Source of the DNA: Roseburia rectibacter
GTDB taxonomy: Bacteria; Bacillota; Clostridia; Lachnospirales; Lachnospiraceae
DNA: 64,000 nucleotides
Direction: 5' to 3'
NCBI RefSeq assembly: GCF_014287515.2
Contig: NZ_CP092473.1
Coordinates: forward strand, 2,693,001-2,757,000
Part shown: piece after piece, positions 1 to 8,445 of the stretch
Position numbering within the stretch: position 1 is the stretch's first letter
Layout: every line of letters begins with the position of its first letter
Position numbers and translations under genes: made by a program
The notes under the pieces: model-generated
Told to the model about the DNA's origin: nothing
The model's database searches: none
The model's input: the letters and a program-made list of their open reading frames with translations, nothing else

Positions 1-912
1 ATCTGCGGTAGCTCCCTCTAAAGTCGTCACATCTTTTCCGGTTGCAAGTGCGATTGCTGCATAAACAGCACTCTCACCCTGTCCAACTGCGGACTGGTAT
101 ACGGTAAAGTCCATCTTTCCATCTTCAATCGCTTTGCATCCGTCTGCAGTCGCATCGATTCCAAGTACCGTCACATCACTGATTCCTGCTGCATCACAGG
201 CATCAATGATACCAAGTGCCATAGAGTCGTTGTTGCAGACAGCAACGTCACACTTCTGTCCTGTCTTTAAAAATATATTGAACATCTCTTCCGCACGGTC
301 CTGCTCCCAGTCGGCGTTATCTTCAAAGACATAATTGATCTTTTTCCCTGATGCATTTAAAGTATCCTTTAATGACTCAGATCTTCCTTTTGTCGCGGAA
401 TGTTTTTTCGGTCCTTCTAACAACACCACATTGATCTCATCCGCAGAAGCAAATTTATCTAGAATATACTCTGCCTGATACTGTCCTGCCACATATTCAT
501 CCGATCCAACATAAATATATTTCCCAGCCTGAAGTCTCGACTCATCCGGGCAGCTGTTAAAAAATACGATTGGTATATCACCTGCAAGCGCTTCTAATTC
601 GAATGCCGTATCAGCATCAACCGGTCCGCATAAAATCACATCATAATTCTCACTGACCGCCTTTTTGATATGTTCCACCTGGTTTTCAATGGAATTTTCT
701 GCATCAAATACATCCAGCTGAGCCCCACACTCTTCCGCCGTCTGCTGTGCCTGTGCCACAAGTACATTTCGGAAAGTATCTGCCTGTGATAATGACAGAA
801 GAATCTTTAATCCTTTACCATCTATTGAACCTGTCTGTGTATTTCCACCACATCCGGCAAGGCATCCTACGAGCAATGCCAGACACATGATAGTACTTAT
901 TAATTTCTTCAT
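1..912 (-). CDS. Sugar ABC transporter substrate-binding lipoprotein (partial)
   Basis: This is a periplasmic-binding-protein-like lipoprotein of the Peripla_BP_4 (ribose/galactose-type) family, which delivers a small ligand, probably a sugar, to a membrane ABC importer or a receptor. The first ~21 residues are a lipoprotein signal with a LAGC lipobox. They are followed by the typical alternating Rossmann-like pattern, including [33 protein letters not shown] and LGIDATADG. The ATG at 912 has GAGGAGA just upstream. The frame is open to base 1, so only the first 304 residues are present and the C-terminus lies outside the window. It starts 15 bp after the chemoreceptor gene stops, so the two are very probably co-transcribed. 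The ligand cannot be told from sequence. Confidence 0.85.
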   Translation of the reverse strand, partial: MKKLISTIMCLALLVGCLAGCGGNTQTGSIDGKGLKILLSLSQADTFRNVLVAQAQQTAEECGAQLDVFDAENSIENQVEHIKKAVSENYDVILCGPVDADTAFELEALAGDIPIVFFNSCPDESRLQAGKYIYVGSDEYVAGQYQAEYILDKFASADEINVVLLEGPKKHSATKGRSESLKDTLNASGKKINYVFEDNADWEQDRAEEMFNIFLKTGQKCDVAVCNNDSMALGIIDACDAAGISDVTVLGIDATADGCKAIEDGKMDFTVYQSAVGQGESAVYAAIALATGKDVTTLEGATAD

Positions 913-927
913 CGCACGATCTCCTCT

Positions 928-2910
928 CTATATCCGGAACTGTTTTACCTGATCTGCAAGCTGATCTGCAGAAACGGCAAGGTTATCTGCTTCCTGTTCT
1001 ACCTGGTCACTGTTCTTTGAAATATTCTTTGCCTGCTGTAACATGGATTCTGATGTTGCAAGAATCTCATCGGAACTTGCCGCCTGCTCTTCCGAAATAG
1101 CTGCAACATTCGTAGCAACCTGATCTACCTGATTGATCTTATCAACCACGTTGCCGATCAGCGTGCTCGTTTCCTGAATATTTTTAAAGATCGTATCAAA
1201 TGTATCGACTGCTGTGTGGATCAATTCTGCACTGCCTGAAATATCCTGTGCACTGTTTCCTGCCTGTCTGACAGCATCTTCTACTAACGTATTGATTTCT
1301 GTGATCAGCTCTGTGATATGTGCTACCGAATCCGCACTGTTCTTTGCAAGTGTACCAATCTCAGCTGCAACAACTGCAAATCCTCTTCCTGCTTCGCCTG
1401 CGCGTGCAGCCTCAATCGATGCATTTAAAGATAACAGGTTCGTCTCGTCAGCAATATCACCAATCAGTTTGATGATCTGCACGATCTCGCCGGAAGCGGT
1501 TCCTACCTTATTAACAGCCTCTTCCAGATTGTGAATGGAAACTTCGATATTTGAGAGTGCCTCACCAACGCGCTCCATATCCTTACGTCCTTTTTCAGAA
1601 ACAGCAACTGTCTCCTGCATCTTGCTTTCAACCATATCACTGTCGCTCTTGGTATCTGCTGCCACACCTGCAAGCTGTGTTGCATTTTCCGCGATCTCAT
1701 TTACAGATACAGACAACTGATCAACCGTCGCGTTCAACTCACTCATGGACTGTGACTGGATTCCCGCTGCCGAACTCATCTCACCGGAAACACCCTTACT
1801 TGAGTCAGCCTGATTCTTCAACTTGCCGGAAACATTTCCCATCTCGGAGATCATCTGTTTCATGGAAGCAATAAACTTCTCCACACTTTGGCTCATGACT
1901 GCGATCTCATCATTGCCTTTTGTCTTAATAGAAACCGTAAAATCACCGGAAGTCATCGCTGTGATCACTCTTGTCATTTCCTTGACAGGTTTGATTACAA
2001 CATGAGTTACACGTTCGATCAGTACACAGAGCAATGCAATACAGATCACACTGATTACGATCATAATATTACGAAGCTGTGTCAGATCAGAAAGTACAAT
2101 GCTTGTAGGAATGTAAGATACTAAAAGCCAGTTTGTTCCTTCTACTTCCTGAAATACCGTCATATTTCCATCAAGTGTAGCAAAATTATAGTCTTTCTCT
2201 GCAGCTTTCTCTGCCGTAAGCTGGTAAAAATGACTCTGTCCTTCTGCCCCGAGTGTCTGGGAAATAAGAGATGAATCACGGTTTGCCAGGATCACACCGC
2301 TGGTTTTATCAACCAGAAATGCTTCCGCGTCGTTCATCTCGATAAAAGAATTTACAATAATTGCAATCCGGTCTAATGTCATGTCTGCTGAAATGACACG
2401 TACTTTATCAGATCCATCATTTAAAATGCCAGAAGCACTGATCACGTCCACACCATCTGCATTCTGATAGGCAGAACCGACTGCCATATTGACTCTGGAA
2501 AGACCTTCTTTATACCATGTACTGTTTGTTACATCGGATTCCTTTTTTGTCGATTCGGATGCCGTTATAAGCTGTCCTGTGGAATCTGCCACATAAAGTC
2601 CATCCGGATAATTGCTGTTATATCCATAGTAACTGTCCAATATGGTCTTTAGTTCCTCATCATCCGGTTTTAAATTCTCGATCGTAGTCTTCGCCATCTG
2701 AAAAGAAGCAAGATTCTCATTCAGCCACGCTTCAATCTGGGACGCCTGATTCTCTACCGAAGACTGCAGTAAATTCTGTGAATATTTCTTGATAATTCCT
2801 GCAGATATCTGATAAGCAACCACAACAAGTACCACAACGATTGCAATTACGACCGGTATAATGACACCAAGTAACTTTGCCTTAATCGACACCGTCTTTT
2901 GCTTTTTCAT
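928..2910 (-). CDS. Methyl-accepting chemotaxis protein (dCache sensor)
   Basis: A transmembrane chemoreceptor of 660 residues that signals through CheA/CheW. A transmembrane helix at about residues 12-34 is followed by a large extracellular dCache_1-type sensor (about 38-280), a second helix (about 283-304), a HAMP linker and a cytoplasmic signalling coiled coil. The conserved hairpin tip is clear: ASIEAARAGEAGRGFAVVAA followed by EIGTLAKNSADSV. The start has GAGGG 7 nt upstream. It is the first gene of a pair with the downstream sugar-binding lipoprotein gene, suggesting either indirect sensing through the binding protein or shared control of uptake and taxis. The terminal CheR-binding pentapeptide of enteric receptors is absent, as is usual in Firmicutes. 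The ligand is unknown. Confidence 0.93.
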   Translation of the reverse strand: MKKQKTVSIKAKLLGVIIPVVIAIVVVLVVVAYQISAGIIKKYSQNLLQSSVENQASQIEAWLNENLASFQMAKTTIENLKPDDEELKTILDSYYGYNSNYPDGLYVADSTGQLITASESTKKESDVTNSTWYKEGLSRVNMAVGSAYQNADGVDVISASGILNDGSDKVRVISADMTLDRIAIIVNSFIEMNDAEAFLVDKTSGVILANRDSSLISQTLGAEGQSHFYQLTAEKAAEKDYNFATLDGNMTVFQEVEGTNWLLVSYIPTSIVLSDLTQLRNIMIVISVICIALLCVLIERVTHVVIKPVKEMTRVITAMTSGDFTVSIKTKGNDEIAVMSQSVEKFIASMKQMISEMGNVSGKLKNQADSSKGVSGEMSSAAGIQSQSMSELNATVDQLSVSVNEIAENATQLAGVAADTKSDSDMVESKMQETVAVSEKGRKDMERVGEALSNIEVSIHNLEEAVNKVGTASGEIVQIIKLIGDIADETNLLSLNASIEAARAGEAGRGFAVVAAEIGTLAKNSADSVAHITELITEINTLVEDAVRQAGNSAQDISGSAELIHTAVDTFDTIFKNIQETSTLIGNVVDKINQVDQVATNVAAISEEQAASSDEILATSESMLQQAKNISKNSDQVEQEADNLAVSADQLADQVKQFRI

Positions 2911-3051
2911 AAACTGCCCTCTCTTTTTACATAAATTTTACAATATAAATTATAAAATCATTGCCTTTTTTCGTCAATATGTATCATATATTGTTTCCGC
3001 TAATTTTTACATTGTATACATGTATTTTTCAAGAAATTACATGATCTTTTC

Positions 3052-3079
3052 TTGAAAATGAGGTCTGCTGTGCTATAAT
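3052..3079 (+). promoter_or_regulatory. Sigma-A promoter of asnA
   Basis: TTGAAA (3052-3057) and a perfect TATAAT (3074-3079) are separated by 16 bp. They lie about 98 bp upstream of the asnA start. The 266-bp divergent region between the chemoreceptor gene and asnA otherwise holds AT-rich DNA and no recognised riboswitch or T-box. Confidence 0.75.
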
Positions 3080-3176
3080 AACTTAGTGTGTCAATTTCAT
3101 TTTCATACATATACAAGGCACATGGGATTGGTATTATGCCGCAATATGTGGTTTATACCAGAGAGGAGAACCTTAG

Positions 3177-4187
3177 ATGGAACATTTAATTATTCCAAAA
3201 GATTATCATTCAGAACTAAATCTGCACGATACGCAGATTGCAATCAAAACAGTAAAAGATTTTTTCCAGAACCTGCTTGCACTTCGCCTGAATTTATCCC
3301 GCGTTTCTGCTCCGCTTTTCGTTGATCCGTTATCCGGTCTCAACGACAACTTAAACGGTATTGAACGCCCTGTTACTTTTGATATCAAAGAACAGAATGG
3401 AAAAGAGGCAGAAGTCGTACAGTCTCTCGCTAAATGGAAACGTTACGCATTAAAAAAATACGGTTTCGATTACGGTGAAGGACTGTATACCGATATGAAT
3501 GCTATCCGCAGAGATGAGGATACCGACAACATCCACTCTATTTTTGTAGATCAGTGGGACTGGGAAAAGATCATCCATAAAGAAGAACGTAATATTGAGA
3601 CATTAAAAGAAACCGTCACCACTGTATACAACTGCCTGCGCAAGACGGAAAAATACATGGCGATCCAGTATGATTATATAGAAGAGATCCTTCCACATGA
3701 TATCTTCTTTATCACAACCCAGGAATTAGAGGAGATGTTCCCGGACAATACACCGAAGGAACGTGAATATTACATCACCAAAACCAAGGGTGCCGTATGT
3801 ATCATGAAGATCGGTGATACCTTAGAAAATGGAGAGCCTCATGACGGACGTGCCCCGGACTATGATGACTGGTCTTTAAATGCAGATATCGTTGTCTACT
3901 ATCCGGTACTTGACATTGCACTTGAGATTTCCTCCATGGGTATCCGTGTTGACAAGAAAGCACTTCTCTCCCAGCTCAAAAAAGCAGGCTGTGAGGATCG
4001 TGCAAAACTTCCTTTCCAGAAAGCAATCATCAACGAAGAACTTCCTTATACCATTGGTGGTGGAATCGGACAGTCCCGTATCTGTATGTTTTTCCTTCGT
4101 AAAGCACATATCGGAGAAGTACAGTCTTCTCTGTGGCCGGATGCAGTCGCAAAAGAGTGTGAGAAAAACGGGATTCAGCTTTTATAA
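3177..4187 (+). CDS. asnA: Aspartate--ammonia ligase (asparagine synthetase A)
   Basis: AsnA makes asparagine from aspartate, ammonia and ATP in the cytoplasm. It is a class II aminoacyl-tRNA-synthetase-like enzyme of about 330 residues, and this protein is 336. Hallmarks seen: the N-terminal TQIAIKTVKDFFQ helix, SAPLFVDPLSGLNDNLNG, ERPVTFDI, FVDQWDWEK, and the C-terminal motif TIGGGIGQSRICMFFLRKAH of class II synthetase folds. The ATG at 3177 follows GAGAGGAGA. It is a single-gene transcription unit with its own promoter and a strong terminator, on the strand opposite to its neighbours. No asparagine T-box leader was recognised in the short 5' region. Identification is secure. Confidence 0.97.
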   Translation: MEHLIIPKDYHSELNLHDTQIAIKTVKDFFQNLLALRLNLSRVSAPLFVDPLSGLNDNLNGIERPVTFDIKEQNGKEAEVVQSLAKWKRYALKKYGFDYGEGLYTDMNAIRRDEDTDNIHSIFVDQWDWEKIIHKEERNIETLKETVTTVYNCLRKTEKYMAIQYDYIEEILPHDIFFITTQELEEMFPDNTPKEREYYITKTKGAVCIMKIGDTLENGEPHDGRAPDYDDWSLNADIVVYYPVLDIALEISSMGIRVDKKALLSQLKKAGCEDRAKLPFQKAIINEELPYTIGGGIGQSRICMFFLRKAHIGEVQSSLWPDAVAKECEKNGIQLL

Positions 4188-4234
4188 TTCAGCATACAGT
4201 TTTTGTAGCTGTTCTGCTATCTTATATGATACAT

Positions 4235-4294
4235 AAAAACACAGGTACATTTTTAATCTCTGCTGTGAGATTTTAAAATGTACCTGTGTTTTTT
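4235..4294 (+). terminator. Rho-independent terminator after asnA
   Basis: A long hairpin with arms ACACAGGTACATTTT and AAAATGTACCTGTGT closes a ~20-nt loop that itself contains an AATCTC/GAGATT stem. It ends in a T-run. The A-run on the 5' side makes it potentially bidirectional. Confidence 0.85.
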
Positions 4295-4311
4295 ACGAAT
4301 AAGTTTTCCCT

Positions 4312-5337
4312 ACAAATGCTGGTTTGTTGTTTTGAAATGAACTGTGCGGCAAATGGTGTGTCGTAGGCTTATGAGTGGCGTCTTGCGCAAAGCCAGAGTA
4401 ATTTTTGTTCCGTTGTACGAAAATAAGAAAAGTCTAGGTATGCCTGAATTAGATTTTCTTAGAGTGACGTGAACGGCAACAACGAGTCATCCATGACTCG
4501 ATGCTGCCTTGTTCTGCCATCCGTGGCAGAACATCACTGTGTGTAGGCAGGCATACCAAGATTTTCTAATTTTCTCCCAAAGTCACAAAATTAGCTTCGG
4601 CTTTGCGCAAGATGCCAGTCTTCAGGTTGTGAACACCATTTGGGTGGGCGGTTCATCTCAAAATTTGGGGGCGTAAGTGTGGATTTTTGATATTCGCACG
4701 AATGGAAATATGCTTAAAATCCTAAGGTGTTGTATCATTGATATTCAGCCTAATGACTTCCCAGAATTTCCATCTGCTACATTGTACTACATGAATTGTT
4801 TCGTAAATTGTCAGACCAATAACACAAAATATTCTTCAAATGTGTATGGCAATAAACATGAGCATAGTGGAATATATTGAGGTTTTTGCCAGCGTTATCA
4901 AACAAATAATAAACTATTGAATATAGTTATTTGGAAATATTTCTTTATCAGATTCAGACACAAAACACTAAAAATTTACGCACTTCCAAGGGTGTAAAAT
5001 GAGTTCCCCGACGAAGGGTGGTTCACAACCTTGCGGCTGGCAAATCGCATCAAGCCGGGACTCGTTTTGTGACTTTGGAAGAAAATTAGGCAATCTTAGT
5101 CTGCCTGTTCGTAACACAGTGTTGTGCTGCCACGGACGGCAGCACAAGTCCTAATGTGCCCGGATGGCACATTTAGGACGCACACGTCACTCCACCACAA
5201 CCTAAGCAGGCAGACCTAGATTGCCTTATTTTCGGACAACGGAACAAAACAGTCCCGGCTTGATGCAATTTGCCAATCGAAAACCCCGGAACCACCCTTC
5301 ACCGGGGAACTCAAGCTAACCACAAACCATCATTTAT
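4312..5337. repeat. Long-inverted-repeat element, copy 1 (~1.03 kb, MITE-like)
   Basis: This is the first of two direct copies of a composite palindromic element; the other is at 7476-8445. The ends are inverted: ACAAATGCTGGTTTG on the left and the complement of ATAAATGATGGTTTG on the right. The left arm (about 4312-4676) and right arm (about 4976-5337) are inverted relatives. Each arm folds into a long hairpin (4377-4616 and 5039-5274) with smaller perfect hairpins at the tip, for example CGAGTCAT-CC-ATGACTCG at 4483-4500 and GTTCTGCCA-N4-TGGCAGAAC at 4511-4532. The ~300-bp centre is also homologous between copies. No transposase is encoded. It fills the space between the asnA terminator and the 3' end of the broken fic gene. 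I do not recognise the family. Confidence 0.85.
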
Positions 5338-5344
5338 CGTTTCT

Positions 5345-6021
5345 TCATTTGAATCGATATTTTCCTTTTCCCTGCCCTCTAACAGGCTCTATGACATCAT
5401 TTTCTAACATTAATTTTATGATTTCTGATGCCCTTGTAGATTTCAAACCTGTTATTCTCTCAACACCAGAACGTCCAAATACATTATTCCTTCCGCACTC
5501 TTCATATAAAGCAGTCACATGCATAACTGTTTTATTTTCGATAACATCATCAATATTCGTCAAAATTTTTTCAATGTCCGCTTTCAATGAGCCACTTATA
5601 TGCATTGAACGATTGTGGAGTTCATTCTTCTCCTCTAAAAGCAATAATCACATATTTTGCCTGCATGCTTATAAATCCCAACAAACAATTTCTTGTGGAT
5701 TGATATATATTCATTCGGAGTAAAGCTAAATGCTTTTTCAGATAAAATTTTGGCAATTCTAAGTGCAACCTTATCCGCTTCCTCCGTTCTGTCATCATTT
5801 TCCGTCTTAGGATTTTCCTCATAATAACTGTTTAATAATTCACTGGCTTCATCTATTGAAATATCACCTTCAATATTTCTAATTGCAGTATCAACTAAAT
5901 ATTGCGAAGTTTTTAATCCATCCACAGCCTGCAGACCAATTGCAGTATGCCATGCATATCCTTTAACTCTCTTTTCAGGCTCTGATTCTTTTATATATTC
6001 TTTGAATGGATCTTTGTTCAT
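5345..6021 (-). pseudogene. Fic-family protein, internally deleted and frameshifted
   Basis: Two overlapping reading frames give the two ends of one Fic (AMP-transferase/toxin-type) protein. The 5' part (6021-5635, 128 codons) has a VbhA-antitoxin-like inhibitory helix, TAIRNIEGDISIDEASELL, and the beginning of the Fic fold, SIHKKLFVGIYKHAGKI, where CDYCF replaces the expected RDYN. The 3' part (5644-5345) begins at NELHNRSMHISG, the C-terminal end of the Fic fold, and continues into a winged-helix region ending VEPVRG-like (VIEPVRGQGKGKYRFK). The catalytic HPFxxGNGR loop and about 100-150 codons around it are missing at the junction, where the frame also shifts by 10 bp overlap. The start has GGAGG upstream. 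The protein is therefore non-functional as an AMPylator. It lies 29 bp upstream of the aguB stop and directly beside repeat copy 1. Confidence 0.8.
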
Positions 6022-6050
6022 ATTGCAGCCTCCATCATATACTCAATAAA

Positions 6051-6929
6051 TTACATACCTGCGATAATTCCATAACATTCCGGTCTTCTGTCCCGGAAAA
6101 GTCCCCACTCCAGTCTTTTTTCCCGAAGTTCATCCAATTCATAAGTCTGACTTAAGATTTCTTCTTTATCTCTTGAGGCACTGACCAGTAACTCACCTGT
6201 TTCATCTGTCAGAAACGATGATCCATAAAATTCCAATGCTGACTTCTGTCCGCCATTTTCATCACAAGACTCTACTTCTTCCCTGCCAATACGGTTTGCC
6301 GCAATCACCGGCATCAGATTTGTTGCCGCATGTCCCTGCATGCAGCGTCTCCAGTGCGGCATACTGTCACATTCTAAGATCGGTTCAGAGCCGATCGCCG
6401 TCGGATAAAATAATAATTCTGCACCAAGCAGTGCCATCGCACGCGCCGTCTCCGGGAACCACTGATCCCAGCAGATTCCGATACCAATGCAGCCATATTT
6501 CGTATCAAATACTTTAAATCCGGTATCTCCTGGTGTAAAATAAAACTTTTCCTGATAATAATGATCATCAGGAATATGTGTTTTCCGATACACACCAAGG
6601 ATTGTTCCATCCGCATCAATACAGGCAATCGAATTATAAAGATTATTGACATCACGCTCATAAAAGCTGACCGGCAGCACCACGCCTAATTCTTTTGCAA
6701 GGCGTACTCCCATTGCTACAGCCTCGCTCTCTTTCACGGGTTTTGCATAGCTGTAAAAATCATATCTGCGTTGCTGGCAGAAATATTCTCTTTCAAAAAG
6801 TTCCGGCAGTAAAATGATATTTGCACCTTCCGCTGCAGCCTTGCGGATCATTTCTTCTGCCTTCTTCAAATTTTTTTCCTGCTCTGGTTCACATTTCATC
6901 TGAACTGCGGCTACTTTTACCTGTCTCAT
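6051..6929 (-). CDS. aguB: N-carbamoylputrescine amidase
   Basis: A nitrilase-superfamily amidase that converts N-carbamoylputrescine to putrescine, CO2 and ammonia, the last step of the agmatine route. The Glu-Lys-Cys triad is visible in LLPELFEREYF, GVYRKTHIPD and GICWDQWFPE. The HIPDDHYYQEKFYFTPGDTG segment is characteristic of plant/bacterial AguB. I chose the ATG at 6929 (MRQVKVAAVQMK, 292 residues) because AAAGGA lies 8 nt upstream; the frame stays open for 20 more codons. It is separated from aguA, its functional partner, by repeat copy 2 and two small ORFs, an unusual interruption of a normally adjacent pair. It probably acts with AguA and the nearby decarboxylase. Confidence 0.93.
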   Translation of the reverse strand: MRQVKVAAVQMKCEPEQEKNLKKAEEMIRKAAAEGANIILLPELFEREYFCQQRRYDFYSYAKPVKESEAVAMGVRLAKELGVVLPVSFYERDVNNLYNSIACIDADGTILGVYRKTHIPDDHYYQEKFYFTPGDTGFKVFDTKYGCIGIGICWDQWFPETARAMALLGAELLFYPTAIGSEPILECDSMPHWRRCMQGHAATNLMPVIAANRIGREEVESCDENGGQKSALEFYGSSFLTDETGELLVSASRDKEEILSQTYELDELREKRLEWGLFRDRRPECYGIIAGM

Positions 6930-7026
6930 GTGTATGTCCTTTCTGTTCTTATTTTTTACTGTAAATTTTCTTTTTGGTGGAAGTGGCATAAAAATCTTTT
7001 CGTTTCACAATCAGATTTTTTCTTCA

Positions 7027-7182
7027 TCACATATATTCATGAGCACATAATACTCCCAAACAATTTTTATCTTTGCTTTTTTCTTTTATCCACTCCAGAC
7101 ATTTCAACATATTGTCCGGATTATATAAAGATCCCGGCAAAATTCCTTTCGGAAGTTTCATACCGTGCAATCTGATTGCCAT
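7027..7182 (-). pseudogene. Possible gene scrap (51 codons, C-terminal fragment)
   Basis: An open frame reads MAIRLHGMKLPKGILPGSLY and then continues with a charged helical stretch to CLGVLCAHEYM. The frame extends a few codons upstream (SFVTGQYRR) without a good start or ribosome binding site. It reads like a coding fragment rather than random sequence, but I cannot name the parent family. It sits between the small membrane protein gene and aguB inside the segment bounded by the two repeat copies. Confidence 0.25.
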
Positions 7183-7225
7183 TCTTCGATATTGTCCGGT
7201 AACAAAGCTATCTTAAAATTGAAAG

Positions 7226-7435
7226 TTATGAATACATATTTAAAATTCTTTTGTATTTTTTGTACATAACATAAATTCCAAGCGTACAGTCAAGACATAT
7301 CAGTATTATTCCCACAATGGGCATCACCATAACTCCAGCCCCGGTAATGAGAAATGCAATGGAACATTGTTTATACAATAAAAAAGGGATTGCACACATA
7401 ACACATGCTATCAGACCTACGATTCTTTTCACCAT
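7226..7435 (-). CDS. Small hypothetical two-helix membrane protein
   Basis: A 69-residue hydrophobic protein. The ATG at 7435 has a perfect GGAGGT 6 nt upstream, which decides the start over an upstream GTG in frame. It shows two probable transmembrane helices, roughly residues 5-22 (IVGLIACVMCAIPFLLY) and 27-50 (AFLITGAGVMVMPIVGIILI), and a basic tail (MYKKYKRILNMYS). No family was recognised. It begins about 40 bp from the left end of repeat copy 2 and is oriented with aguB. The strong ribosome binding site argues that it is translated; function is unknown. Confidence 0.6.
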   Translation of the reverse strand: MVKRIVGLIACVMCAIPFLLYKQCSIAFLITGAGVMVMPIVGIILICLDCTLGIYVMYKKYKRILNMYS

Positions 7436-7475
7436 AGTAATACCTCCATATATTCTGATATTCACTGGTTACGCA

Positions 7476-8445
7476 ATAAATGCTGGTTTGTTGAGGTATG
7501 CGTCGCCCACTCAAATGGTGTGTCGGAGGTTTGTGAATGGCATCTTGCGCAAAGCCGGAGTAATTTTTGTTCCGTTGTACGAAAATAAGAAAAGTCTAGG
7601 TATGCCTGAATTAGATTTTCTCGGAGTGACGTGAACGGCAACAACGAGTCATCCATGACTCGATGCTGCCTTGTTCTGCCATCCATGGCAGAACATCACT
7701 GTGTGTAGGCAGGCATACCAAGATTTTCTAATTTTCTCCCAAAGTCACAAAATTAGCTTCGGCTTTGCGCAAGATGCCAGTCTTCAGGTTGTGAACACCA
7801 TTTGGGTGGGCGGTTCATCTCAAAATTTGGGGGCGTAAGTGTGGATTTTTGATATTCGCACGAATGGAAATATGCTTAAAATCCTAATGTGCTGTATCAT
7901 TAATATTCAGCCTGATGACTTGTCTGAAGTTTCATCTGCTATGTTGCATTACATTAATCATTTCGTAAATTACCAGACTAATAATGCAGATTATTATTCC
8001 AAGTATGTATGTTTAAAAGCATAGATATAACAGATTGCGTCGAGATTTTTCAACCTTTTTGAAATGAATGTTACAAAAATTTACGCACCCCCAAGGTTGT
8101 AAAATGAGTTCCCCGACGAAGGGTGGTTCACAATCTTGCGGCTGGCAAATCGCATCAAGCCGGGATCCGTTTTGTGACTTTGGGAGAAAATTAGAAAGTC
8201 TTTGTATGCCTGTTCACAATACAGTGTTGTGCTGCCACGGACGGCAGCACAAGTCTTAATGTGCCCGGATGGCACATTTAAGACGCACACTTCACTCCGC
8301 CACAATATAAATCAGGCATACTTAGACTTTCTTATTTTCGTACAACGGAACAAAACGAGTCCCGGCTTGATGCAATTTGCCAATCGAAAACCCCCGGAAC
8401 CACCCTACACGAGGAAACTCATGTCACCCGCAAACCATCATTTAT
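7476..8445. repeat. Long-inverted-repeat element, copy 2 (~0.97 kb, MITE-like)
   Basis: Second copy, in the same orientation as 4312-5337. The terminal inverted repeats are ATAAATGCTGGTTTG at the left and the complement of ATAAATGATGGTTTG at the right. Left arm hairpin is at 7539-7778 and right arm hairpin at 8144-8381. The left arm is nearly identical to that of copy 1. The right arm differs at several paired positions in a compensatory way: the stem 8194-8201/8324-8331 is GAAAGTCT/AGACTTTC here but GGCAATCT/AGATTGCC in copy 1. The right end overlaps the last two codons and stop of aguA. No transposase is present. A GTG-initiated ORF in the centre (7839-8024) has a relative in copy 1, but substitutions are not concentrated at third positions, so I do not call it a gene. 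Confidence 0.85.

Noticed and set aside
1214..1720. Plus-strand ORFs opposite the chemoreceptor gene
   Set aside because: They are antisense readings of a conserved gene with no ribosome binding site and no recognisable protein features.
4677..4880. GTG-started 67-codon ORF in repeat copy 1 and its relative at 7839-8024
   Set aside because: Both frames are similar at the protein level, but differences fall at all codon positions and no ribosome binding site is seen. The similarity is explained by the repeat.
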